Assembly (NCBI GenBank): GCA_037389465.1
Contig: JAZARR010000230.1
Coordinates: 5,783,501-5,847,500 of the forward strand
Source: Baylisascaris procyonis
Taxonomy: Eukaryota; Nematoda; Chromadorea; Rhabditida; Ascarididae
Length of the DNA stretch: 64,000 bases
Direction: 5' to 3'
Below are positions 1 through 11,051 of this stretch, one piece after another (the stretch's first letter is position 1; each line of letters begins with the position of its first letter). The notes beneath the pieces were generated by a model. The model did no database searches. It was not told the origin of the DNA and worked only from the letters and a program-made list of their open reading frames with translations. Made by a program: the position numbers and the translations under genes.

Positions 1-215
1 TCGCGGAAGGGTACTTGGGGCATGTACCCGAGGAACCTCACTTATATGATAGGAATAAGCTTTGCTAGTAACGTTGATATCCACTAAGCATCTATATATT
101 TGTTATCTTAATTTAAATTGAAAGGTTATAGGTACATTAATGTATGTACGTTTCATCTGTGTTCAATCACGTTCGCAGGAAAAGTGTTTGGACGATAGAT
201 AATTTCATATTGCAG

Positions 216-2762
216 GAAGCAATTGGTGAGTATGATCAATAATCGTGACTCACCATATATTCGAGGAATCGGATTTATGTATATTCGTTTCTGTCAGCCA
301 CCAACCGATCTATGGGCATGGATGGAACCTTATTTGGTGCTTTTTTTTGTTTCATAGAATATCGACCCATTGTTGCAACTTCATTCAAGTCTTTTTCTAG
401 ATGATCATCATGAAGAATACTATGAAATTGTTAGTAAATCTATACCGGTAAGGCACATTATGGCATCCATCTTATTATTTATTTGTGTTGTGCATAACAT
501 ATTGGCTCTTTTTTTAATGCTTGAGGCTCGTTTATTCGCTAGCATTGACATTGCCTACTAAGGAACCTTATTCAGGGAAAGTATATTAAAGGGAGCATTT
601 AGGAAGACGAAGAGCAGATTGATCCACGATCAGGTGGAGGTGATGTGATGACGATGGCACAGGTAGTGAAGATGATGCTCACGAAACTCGATTGGTACGG
701 TACTCTATTCCCTCGCATACCAGTACCCATACAGGTCAACTATTTGCCCATCTTCCTTTAACTTACCGCATTTATATCGTGCCCACTATGGCTAAACTCG
801 TTCGGAGGATTTGCACAGTTTAACCACAGCTAAACATGGATTGAACCCTTATAATGTATGGTTTTTATGAGATCACGAGACTAAAATAGTACTTAAATGT
901 TAATCTAAATCATTCCTAACCATGTCTCATGAAACTCATTGGGGTTATGGCCAATTCCCAGCCGTATATATTGTAGAATGAAATCAAAACAAAACTCAAC
1001 TAGAGCCTAATGGAATCTCTTAAGTAGCTTTGTGGCAGTCCTCGATGTGGCTAGGTTGCGGTTATGAATTGCCTTGCATTTGTTTCTTTTCTTTTTTTTT
1101 TTATCAACTGACATTCCATTTGCCTATTTCTGTTTATTTCCATTTGTACTTGCTTGATTAACAAATTTCGCAATTTTTTTCTCTATTATTTATAAGCAGT
1201 TTCACTTAGCATATTGTTTGATTTCAGAAAGAAATTGAACTGAAGTTCCGTGAACGTGCAAAGGCAGATTATGACCGCGAACGAGGTGAAAGGTCAGATT
1301 GTCCCTTTGACCGTTTTTAAATTTAGTACGTGGAATATATATGAAGTTGCAAAAGTAGCCTTCCTTTCTCACCGAAAAATATTTTTTAAGCTCTGCTAAA
1401 TCTTTGCCTGAAAAATATTCTTTTTAAGCTTTTTTAAAATTTCCCAACCTCAACTTTTCTCTTCAAATTGGAACTACCGTAGAGACGCGTGTACGCATGC
1501 ATGCAAACCCACATTTTTAAAGAATGTTTAGCAGTTTTAAATTTTAGATGATTTGTTCTGCGCTCGAAGATGTTTTTATTCGAGACCATGTATCAGATTG
1601 TTTTAACCAGTATTATTAGTTCTGTGCTTCAGGGAGAGAGAAGAACACGATCGAGATCGAGATCGAGACCGGGATCGAGATCGAGATCGAGATCGAGATC
1701 GAAGAAGGACTAGAAGCAGAACGCCAGATCGTGACAGGGGTAGAGAGCGTGTCAGAGAACGCGACCGGGATCGTGATCGGAAAAGAGAACGAGACAGAGA
1801 TAAACGAAAAGATTTCAGGTTTGCATTTTTGATCATTTCAATCTCCCTCTTCCTTTCAAAAGTGTTATTTTAAGCAAAGATCCTATAGCTATAAGCTAGA
1901 TAAAATTAATAATTGTGGGAGAATTAAGATGAAAGCTAGTCATATGAATGACCATTGTAGCACATTATGCAAATTTTGCATTATTGGTAAAGGGGGGTAT
2001 CACTGAATTGTATTTTTAATATACCAAATTGTTTTGCATTGCAGGCGTTGAATTCATTGCGATTTACGCAGATTTATTCAGCATTTCGACCAATAATTCC
2101 TTTATTTTTGAATTGTACTTGGAATTAGAGAACGATTTAAATGCGTTTTTTTATATAATTCTAAAATCACTTTGCAGTTGCAAAAATATTTCATACTTTG
2201 TTCAGTCGTTAATGAAGGTTTCGAATTTACAACTGTTGAGGTATAATACTATTGTCGGAAGAAGTTTTAGGCTTAGAAGATTCTAAAAATGAAGTGAAAA
2301 TAATTGAAGGAGGAGTTCACATGAGAGATCAACCTCAGTGCAGATATCTTCGCGTGCATCAGGTGACAGGAAACGAAAACATGGAGGACATCGCTATAAA
2401 TGTCATCACCATCTCAAACATCATCATTGTCGCAAGCATAAGGATCATTGTCCCTCAAAAGCGAAAAGGTTTTTTTATTAGTTTCTTTTTTCTTCGCATC
2501 GAACGGGATGAGGGGGAGATCCTGGGCCATTAAGGGGGAGGTGTTGGGCCACTAGCAATGTCTTATATTACTTGTACATTTTCTTGCAAGAGATGGCTAA
2601 ATTATATTATATCTGCATATTCATCTTCATCACTAACTCACTTTTTCTTATGCTATATGACTGTCATATCTATTGAAAAGACATGAAAACACAGGTTGAA
2701 TTTTATTAATTGGTTCTCATTTCAGATTACGTCAGGAAAAGGTGGATAACTCGACGAAGTGA
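216..2762 (+). CDS. PRPF38B: Pre-mRNA-splicing factor 38B (PRP38 family), 3' part of gene
   Basis: Spliceosomal PRP38-family protein; the family acts in the tri-snRNP and B complex before catalytic activation. Exons read as 216-336, 603-734, 1228-1292, 1633-1818, about 2310-2468 and 2726-2762, with reading phases continuous throughout. The first exon gives [20 protein letters not shown] and the second [13 protein letters not shown] and [16 protein letters not shown], both strongly conserved in animal PRPF38B. Exon 4 is almost pure Arg-Asp repeats (GATCGA hexamers), and the next exon is rich in Arg, Lys and His, matching the RS/RD tail of this family. The N-terminal PRP38 half lies before the window; bases 1-10 followed by GT may be the end of the preceding exon, but the junction reads poorly. 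Stop TGA at 2760. A canonical AATAAA lies at 3203-3208. The acceptor of the fifth exon is the least certain boundary. Confidence 0.88.
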
Positions 2763-3740
2763 TTGATGTTGATGTTTTTTAATGTTGCCGAGTTGTTGTA
2801 TGTTGAGGTTCATATTGATGTGCTGAAGATAACGAATGGGAATCCTGGCCATCTCCATAAATGAACATTTCGTCTATGATTTATGCAAATCGCTTGTTAA
2901 ATTGTTTTTAGTTCTGCTATGAAAGGGGGGGGGGGTTGGGGAGAGAAAAGAGAAGCAGAACGACAAAATTTGTGATAGATTTGAGCGCGACTCCAAGAAT
3001 CAATTTCCACTGCAGGGGTCCACGGACTACGGCACAGAAAATGGGGAACGTTTGGTAGACAGGTTGTGTGCTTAGAGTTCATAGGGAGGAAATGGTTACG
3101 ATGCCGATCGGTAATAGATAATAAGGGGGAAGGAGGTTCGCATATGGATGTTTTGCTCGTTATCGCTTTCTTTTGCACTATGATGTAAGTATTGTGCTAT
3201 TGAATAAACGTTCTTCTTCAATAAGTCTACGCTGTGTTTTAAACGACGTTGTGTTATTGTGGGAATAATATTCCTTATTTTCATATCTTCGCATTATTTT
3301 TCTGCATAATTGATGATGACAGCAATCTTTTTTCATTTGAATTCGCGTTGTGATGAGTTAATGATGATACGAATGGTATTGGTATACGTTGTTACAAGTA
3401 TTCAAATGCATGTTTCGATTTTTCTTTTGTTCAACACTCTCATTGAAAAGGGTATGCTCAGCTGGTTCCTAATGATGGAAAAGACAGTGCACAAGCTGTT
3501 TATAAATAGTAGCACATTTTCCTTTCTTCCTTCCTCCACAAGAGAGCTGATTTCTGCTAAGATTGCTGCCTGATTTTGAGAGGCAGAACTCGGGAGTTGT
3601 GGAAGGAAACCTTGGGTGGCTTCATTTTACCTTCCAAATTTTGATTATTTAGGAAATAAGCATATATTATTTCCATTTTGATGCTGTTGTTTTTCTTCGA
3701 GGCGCTAAATATGTTGGACGCATTAAACCTTTGAGATCTG
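2763..3740. other. Intergenic stretch between PRPF38B and UCHL5
   Basis: This holds the PRPF38B 3' UTR (AATAAA at 3203-3208), a poly-G run near 2925-2935 and the UCHL5 5' flank. I see no gene in it. The sequence TTTGAG a few bases before the UCHL5 ATG could be a splice or trans-splice acceptor. Confidence 0.5.
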
Positions 3741-6700
3741 ATGGGAGAAGCCGGGAATTGGTGTTTGATCGAATCGGATCCTGGTGTCTTCACCGAGCTG
3801 ATTCGTGGCTTTGGTGTCGTTGGAGTTCAGGTCGAGGAACTCTACAGTCTTGATAAAGAACAGTTTGCTGATCTCAAGTTAGCATTTTTAGCGTTATATA
3901 TTTATTATCTTTTGAATGTGCACTTCAGAAACGATTTCACTGAAGTCGTTTTGCGTTTTTTTCTTTGATACCTGTAATCACTTTAAGGCCATTATAGGTG
4001 ACAATAGCAAATTAACGCCAAAATGGTGTTGGAAAGTTCTGTCAATAATCGATATTTAATCTCGATTCGTTGTCGGATAAGAAGAAAAGAGCTGAAATAG
4101 AAACATCTGCTAAGCATAATTTCCCACTTTCTACGTCCTCCATTCCTATAGAAGATGCATTCTGAGTTGCTAACTCTCCATCGTCATTGCCCACAATGCT
4201 GGTTTCCATATTCGGCAAATTTTAAACAGAACAGTCGAAGTGGAAGATCAATTTCTAAGAGACTCAGTGAAATGGATCGATATGAGTGTTCGGTCGTAAT
4301 TGCTAATCACGTTGTTTTAGACCAGTTCATGGACTTATATTTTTATTCAAATGGCGTGCCGGTGATGAACCATCTGGTGAACTTGCCCTTGACAACAGTA
4401 AAGTCTACTTTGCACAACAGGTCGATATCTTGACATGCTACATAGTATGCCCTTTAGAATGAGAGATACGATTTGAATTTTAGGTGGGGGAGGGAGACCT
4501 AGGGGGAAGAGATGGGAGAGCGGATATCCAGCATTAATGCTTGTTTTACAGGTTATGCGGTAGCATTTCAAGCATCAGATGTACGATTGCTACTTTTCTA
4601 ACTTATGCTGTGGTCTTTGCTTATTTGTGATGAGTCTGTATTAGGATAACTTTGCAACTGTTACGCTGTTCTTTTAAACCAATGCTATTGGTGTTTACAT
4701 CAAAATGCACTGTTATTGCTCGATGACGTCACTTTTAAGTGACAATATGTTAGGTCACTAAAATCCGTCGAAAATTACACCAAATCTATATATAGCAAGA
4801 ATAGAAGCAGAGAAAGATCCATCGAATTCATAATCGCAGACAATACTTATCAGCCGAATCGAGTAACTTGGTCGTATAGAAGAGATCCTTTAGAATTTTG
4901 GCAATATCATTTTATGAGTGAATGCACTTTCAGGTGATTCAAAATGCTTGTGCAACACAGGCTATTATTAACTTATTGCTGAACGCTTCGCCTGATTCAG
5001 GATTCACTTTGGGTCCAATTCTGGAAGAGTTCAAGAACTTTACAGCCACTTTCGATCCCATGGTTAATATTGATTGTATAACTGCATTTTTTGTACCATA
5101 TATTCAACGTGTTGTCTGCAAAGTTGAGAAGATATTATCACACCGTTTTTTTTTCGAGAAGGTAAGGAGAAGGGAACGGATAGGGAGAGAGGTGAAAGGG
5201 GGTGAATGGGTATATGACGTTTGTGACAAAATTTTGGGAGATTGGTTCTTCTGTTTAAGCGATTCGTCTCAATTGTTAAGCTCCTGGATGGAAGTACTAG
5301 CTCAGTGATATGTCGATCTGTTGGTCAATCAGTAATGCTGCTGTTGCAGAATCGCGGTCTCTGTCTAAGCAACAGCGATCCTATCCGCGATGTTCACAAC
5401 AGTTTTGCAAGGCAGCATCTATTCGAACTGGATATCCGAGTTCCTGAAAAGGTCATTTCTTTACTATTCAGACGAATGTTGAAAGTGTTTTTCGACAAGT
5501 GGGAGGAGGTGGAAAGTCGTTTGTTTGTCCGATCGAAACGAACTGTGTAATGGCATTTCTGGAAGAGCTAAGTTACTACTATCTCAAATGGTCGTTTAAC
5601 TGACTTCAGTAACTTAAAAAAGTTCAATCATATAGACAGCGCGAGATGATTAGATGGGACATGTATTTATAACCGATATAATAAGTTAAGGATGTATGAT
5701 TTGCATTTAGTTAAAGTGTATCGGCCTAAGAAGACTACCTTCAGATTTATTTACTGCAGCTGCGTTCTTTAATTTCTGAGGTTTTTGTGATCATTATTGT
5801 TCATTTATCTCATTTCGAGATAGTTGGTTTAATTATCCTCCAAGTTTGAGGTAGTTGGCTTGGTGTCAGCTTCTAAAGCAAATGTTTAGCGCAATAGATC
5901 AATTGTAGTAGCCGGTCTCCTCGATTTTCAATTAATTTTTGTCGTATAATTCGTTTTTCCAATATCATTAAAACTGTAGATGCTTAAAATCTGTCGTAGA
6001 AGTGAAACTTCGCTTATATCTTTGCTGAATGTCGTTCGATGTTCTCTTAATTGTGGTGCCAATGTTGAAGAACTTCTAGGATGATAACTATCACTTTGTG
6101 ACTTATGTGCCCATCGATGGACACATCTATGAACTCGATGGTTTACGACCGGCACCAATCGACTTGGGGGTTGTCAAGGAGGGACAGGATTGGCTTGACG
6201 TTGTTCGTCCTATCATCGACAAGAGAATCCAAAAGTGTGTCGTTCAGATTCTATGTGCTTTCAAAATAACGTCTTTTATGACTGCGATTGTCATGTACAT
6301 TTAACGGTTCTGCTTCTCCTTTTACAGGAACATTTTCCCTTCGGTAATTTATTAGCAGAATTCACAATTTAGAGACGGCATAGTACGAAGTTTTTATTTG
6401 TTTTTGAAATTCCATTATCAATTTAGGTGTTTTAGAAAATGAATATTGTCAGTTATTAGCAGCCGATTTGAGGAAAACGAATGAATTTGTTAAGTGAATT
6501 CTTTTTTTTTTAGATATAGCGAAGGAGAGATCCACTTCAATTTAATGGCAGTGATATCGGATCGCAAAATGAAATATCAGAAGCAATTGGCCGAATTGGC
6601 TGAGGTTTGCTCTATTCGTCATTTTTTCTTTGTATTTTCACACAATTTTTAGGATGGTTCACGAGCATTTGAATTGCCAGTGGCAGATAGAGGTGATTGA

Positions 6701-7594
6701 AGTTTGGCCATTGTTTATCTCATGGAAGGCGAATCTCCCATGGTTTTATTTGTTTATTCAAGCAGAATTGAGATGAATTGATATGAATACTTCTATCCGA
6801 AATCGTTTTATTAATCAGTTGTTTTATGAAACGCTATCATTAGTGGGGATGGTCTCAAGACCAGTCGATAGAATTTGATCACGGGTGATGGTTTTTCCGG
6901 TTCTCATGTTGCCACATTGTTGATTATATCAGCGGTTGTTTGCGTAGCAGTTGTAGAGTTTTATAAGAACTCGACATCGTTGTTTTTAATATCAACCCTT
7001 TTGAGATGGGAGTTGACCGAGAACAGATGGCTCATTTGGAAGCATTGATCGCTGCAGAAGAGGAGAAGGAGAAGTCATTCAAAGCAGAAAACATCAGACG
7101 TCGTCACAACTACATCCCGTTCATCGTTGAGTTGCTCAAAATCCTCGCCAAAGAGGGCAAACTCGTGCCCCTTGTTCAGCAGGTGCTTTTCCATTCTTTA
7201 AAGAAGGCATTTGCTGCCGCAGAACGATGAAGTTTGTTTTCTCATTTCAGTGGCTACATGTCTTCGGTGCATATCAAACTCATTTGGGTATATGTAAAGC
7301 CATCTAAAGAACAGTAGGGTGAAGAGTGGAAGTAAACTAATATTGAAAATTTTTTGTTTCGATTGTTCATCTATTCGATAGGGTTGAGTTCGATGAAACG
7401 AAAAAGTAGAGGTGTTGAAAGAATGTTTGTGAATTTGAGTGGAGAGGGGGCACGATCGGTCCGTGGAGTGGCAAATAATGCAGCACAATATCTTGCACAA
7501 TGCAAAAAAGCATACTGTATATTTTCAGGCTCAAGAAAAGGCGAAACGGAAGGCGGATGAGAAGCAAGGAGAGAAATTAAAATCAAAGGCTTGA
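3741..7594 (+). CDS. UCHL5: Ubiquitin C-terminal hydrolase L5 (UCH37 / ubh-4), complete
   Basis: Cysteine protease (peptidase C12) that trims ubiquitin at the 19S proteasome regulatory particle and, in many animals, in INO80. Exons: 3741-3877, 4321-4420, 4934-5062, 5350-5451, 6080-6234, 6514-6604, 6653-6692, 7013-7182, 7529-7594. Phases match at every junction and the product is 329 residues, the same as I recall for human UCHL5. It starts [20 protein letters not shown]. The catalytic triad is visible as Cys85 (QNACATQA), His161 (NYHFVTYVP) and Asp176 (YELDGL). The C-terminal ULD region has [13 protein letters not shown], followed by a Lys-rich end as expected for proteasome binding. Exon 7 is only 40 bases, and the acceptor of exon 8 (GGGAG/TTGACC) is unusual and chosen by phase. 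Polyadenylation signals AATAAA lie at 7782-7787 and 7816-7821. Confidence 0.95.
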
Positions 7595-7775
7595 TGATAT
7601 TATGTGAAGTGATGTGCTCGAGCCTTGCCTTTGTTTTTATTGATTTTATGCTTTCAAAATTCAATGGCAACTCGCATTTCGAATTCATTTTGTTTGGATG
7701 TGTTGTTGAATTTGGGAGAAAGGTGGGCGGCGATCGTTGCGCTTTTGTATATTTCATACATCGTTTTTGCATATT

Positions 7776-7821
7776 TCGTTTAATAAATGAGTCAGCTTAA
7801 TACTATTGGGCGAGGAATAAA
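7776..7821 (+). terminator. UCHL5 polyadenylation signals
   Basis: Two AATAAA hexamers, at 7782-7787 and 7816-7821, lie about 190 and 220 bases after the UCHL5 stop, a usual distance for cleavage and polyadenylation. Confidence 0.55.
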
Positions 7822-7829
7822 AACGGCAA

Positions 7830-10219
7830 CGATATGATATCGACGAATGTTGATCGCAATTCAACGTCTGCGAGTGCCGTATTAGCAGATGGGTAATCGC
7901 TTTTGCTCGGTTGTGGTCACCTCTGAACATATTTCCTCCGTTGTTTTTACCTGTATATCATGAACGCTTCGTTTGCCTTCTTTCTTATGTGTGATCATCA
8001 TTCATGCGACTAGTTAAACATCTCATCGTTTTTGCATTGCTCATCGTGTCTGTCAATGCACTTCAACGATAAAGTGACGGTCCCTCAAATGGTAGTGGTA
8101 CCTATGTTAAGTGCATTTGTATGAGGTGCAAGATTGCGCTGCTTTTACCGACAAAAGAAGACAAGTGAATTCATTGCCTTCCAACATCGCCCTTCCTCTT
8201 CACCTGAGGTTGGACACAACATTCTAGTTCCTTCAAGATAAATCAAAAACTACTCTTTCTTAGCGTCGCAGAATCTCATGGATTATCGATTGCTTCGCTC
8301 GGTTTGACTGTTTCCACTCGTATGTAGATGAATTCACTAAAGGGGCTAGCCGAAAAGGGACAGGAATGCTTGGTCCTCGAAATCCTCCCACCCTCACCTC
8401 CCTTTCACTTGTTTCAAATTATACGTGGCATACTTAAACAGATGATATGGGATAAGAATGCTTAAGCCTTATCATTTGCCTTATCAGTTCTACCACTTGC
8501 AGTTATATAAAAAAGCTTGATGAAGCGAAGAGGCTCTAAGGTGTGTCTCCGAGAAAGCATAAATATACGCAAAGTTGGATTAGATTTGAATGAAATGCGC
8601 TCTATGACGTTAATTGTTGAGTAATTTCTTCATAATCGTTAAACCTCGTTAATCATTCAATATTGGTGTCATTGAAATGGCGATATGTCTTCAGTGAAAT
8701 GCTGACGAATGAGCTACTATTTGATTTATTCTTTACCGGTTTAATGGATTGGAGAGATGCTTCATAATGAAGTAGAGGAAAGAGGCTTAACCATTTCGAC
8801 GTTGACTAGGAGATAAGTTTGCAGTCGTCGACCGTTTTTAATGATCGTTGTTGAATGCTGCTTATGCTGATCTATTAATATTTTCGACTAGTCGAACTGA
8901 ATGATGTTACATATGGTTTTGCTTATTTCAATCGGCGTTCTTTTCAGACAAAACAACGGGATGGGCTTCTTCTTTTGCCTAATGATTTCTCTCTTTTCGT
9001 TTATTCGTTTTGCTCTAGTTTTTATCCTTTTTAAAAGTGCAATATGTTGTGACGATATCCTTGTAGGCTTGTTGAAATCATAAACGCCTAATTGATCTCC
9101 TTAGAAATTTTCAGCTGATGCAAGATTTTTCTTCGATGAGAAGACGTAGATTGTTTTTGTAAAGGAAAAACGTGCCTTAATCAAAAGTGTGCAAAGGGAT
9201 GTCTTTTCTGAACTATAATCTAGGTCTACGAGAAAAAACTAAAGAGCAAACTCAGTTGGAAAATTTTAGAAAGATTAATTTATATTCTGGTGGCTTATAG
9301 AGTAGGATCTGACACTGACTTGATGCACTTCTTCAAATAAGCACCAATAAGCGGACCATCATTGAGCAACATAACAGGCGGATATTACCAGCACCTGACG
9401 CTTTGCAGCAGATACGTAACACGTTTGGAAAGAACTAAACGAGCTAGTCTCATCGGCTCATACGAGTTGAAAGGCTAATGTGAAGCCTTCACTGCCAAGC
9501 GTTCGGCAATCCTAATAACTTCAGAGTGATTCAAATGCCGAATATTGACAGCGGAATCTTTCACTTTAGGCGTATAAGAAACATGGATAAGGGTATACTA
9601 TCAATTGTTATGAGGATACTTCAGACCTAAAATCAGCTTATCACTATTTTTAGATATGTGACATTTTAGAGTTCTGAAGAAGCGGCCAATTCGAGTCATG
9701 AGACCGATAAGCGGTCACCCCTAATGGTCATCGAGTGATCTCGCTCTTGTTGGACATTCCTTCACCGCAATACGTTTTGTGTTTATTGCTCTCCCTATCG
9801 TTTCATTATATTGTACTGTTCTCCAACTGCTGCTTGATGATTATATCATCCAGAAGTGATGCTTTCACAAAGTAGTGTACTTTCACGGATGATAAAGGTT
9901 AAGAGTACAATCTAAGCTTTGCTGCGTTATAAATGGCTGTTTGGGATATCATTCAGAAAAAAAAATCACTCAGATTTCTCGATAAAATGCATTCATTTTT
10001 CTTTACGAACTTCCCCACTAAAAATTAGTGAGAAAACAACGAAAGAAAAACCAAAGTCGCCCCCAATGATTTGCATTTTTGTCATGTTGTGAAATGTAAC
10101 GACGATCCGAGTGCTCCTAAGGGCGATCTTGTGGCGAGGTCAGTAAGTATCATCCTCCATCCGCCGCTTACGATCCAATCTTACGGTTGCAACCTTCGCC
10201 GTCCTCAGCTCCGAAAATC
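7830..10219. other. Non-coding or unassigned interval
   Basis: About 2.4 kb between UCHL5 and the small minus-strand candidate gene. An ATG-initiated stretch of about 20 codons at 7834-7892 ends at a GTAATC donor, but I find no following exon that would make it a gene. Short open stretches near 8200-8350 are open in several frames and on both strands, so they do not discriminate. No RNA gene or transposon recognised. Confidence 0.35.
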
Positions 10220-10579
10220 CTAACTGTGAATTTCTGCGGCTATCTGCACCACTAGCTCGCGGAATTTCTTCAGCGACCCCGTTACAAACTCAAAATGCGT
10301 CAGTTGCACGTTTTCGTCTCCGACTGTACCATGGCTATGAACATTCAGGCTTGGCTCATTGGACGTGTTTTCCAGAGAGTCTAGAAGAGCAAGTGCTGAA
10401 AAACTGGCAGTTTCACATAATGAGACCCACTGGCAAAGGGGAGGGGGAGGGAAAGGGTCTGTGTATGCACTTTGCCTATTTCGTTCCAACGGGCATATTG
10501 GACCTTGAGAATGAATCATAGGAACGGGTAGGTTAGTCCTTTGCGGTACATGTTTATCTCTGTAGAGTGGAAAACACAT
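10220..10579 (-). CDS. Candidate two-exon small protein, 83 aa, unknown
   Basis: Read on the minus strand as exon 1 at 10579-10504 (ATG, MCFPLYRDKHVPQ...) and exon 2 at 10395-10220, ending in TAG. The donor CAAG/GTCC and the acceptor GTTTTTCAG give matching phase 1. Exon 2 is unusually GC-rich for the region and contains LDSLENTSNEP and TGSLKKFRELVVQIAAEI, which could form an amphipathic helix. I do not recognise the family. The plus strand is also open across exon 2 for over 100 codons, which weakens the case. It would be the third minus-strand unit after the 16-helix membrane gene. The start is uncertain; ATGATTCATTC downstream is an alternative. Confidence 0.35.
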   Translation of the reverse strand: MCFPLYRDKHVPQRTNLPVPMIHSQGPICPLERNRQSAYTDPFPPPPLCQWVSLCETASFSALALLDSLENTSNEPSLNVHSHGTVGDENVQLTHFEFVTGSLKKFRELVVQIAAEIHS

Positions 10580-10776
10580 GAAGGTGATCAAAACGATATG
10601 GCCACAGTAGTAATATACTTTTCCTTTTGATCAATCGTATCTGCAGATCGTACTTGCTTTCTTCTAAAACGATAGAAAATAAAAGACTTCAACGATCAGT
10701 AAGATGCGATCAAACTTCGATCCCAATAAATTGCTAATAATAAAAAAGATTGGCATATAATTGTTAATTCTCCGAA

Positions 10777-10938
10777 TTAATTGAGAGCAAAAAATTTAGT
10801 CAGTTTCATAGGATCCCTCTCATATATGTACATATTCCGAGATGCATCCAAATCCACTAAAATTCGAATGCTAATCAAGCCGATCAACGCTATGCTGTAA
10901 TAAAATGGTGCAAAATTTGCATATTCCAATTCGACCAT
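10777..10938 (-). CDS. Candidate small single-pass membrane protein, 53 aa, unknown
   Basis: A single uninterrupted ATG-to-TAA frame on the minus strand, starting MVELEYANFAPFYYSIALIG and ending MKLTKFFALN. Residues about 11-30 would form one membrane helix, followed by a short charged tail with YIYERDP. Its size and layout resemble accessory subunits of respiratory complexes or other tiny membrane proteins, but I recognise no specific family. Its start lies only about 113 bases after the stop of the large membrane gene on the same strand, a spacing seen in nematode operons. A chance reading frame of this length cannot be excluded. Confidence 0.35.
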   Translation of the reverse strand: MVELEYANFAPFYYSIALIGLISIRILVDLDASRNMYIYERDPMKLTKFFALN

Positions 10939-11051
10939 TAGGCAGTGTTATTGTTCAGAGTGAAAAATTTCATTGAAAATTTCCGATAATTTGGGTAAAG
11001 CACCAAAATAAGCTGCTCTAATAAGATGTAATAAAACAAATGCAATTTGCA

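Noticed and set aside
370..561. Open frame containing [10 protein letters not shown] downstream of the first PRPF38B exon
   Set aside because: It resembles the acidic patch after the PRP38 helix, but phase and homology join 336 directly to 603 ([13 protein letters not shown]). This stretch is intron.
1603..1836. Minus-strand Ser-Arg-rich frame
   Set aside because: Shadow of the GATCGA-repeat exon of PRPF38B, whose reverse complement reads as Ser-Arg repeats.
2252..2533. 93-codon plus-strand frame over the last PRPF38B exons
   Set aside because: Other frame of the Arg/Lys/His-rich exon 2310-2468; the frame used splices in phase to the terminal exon.
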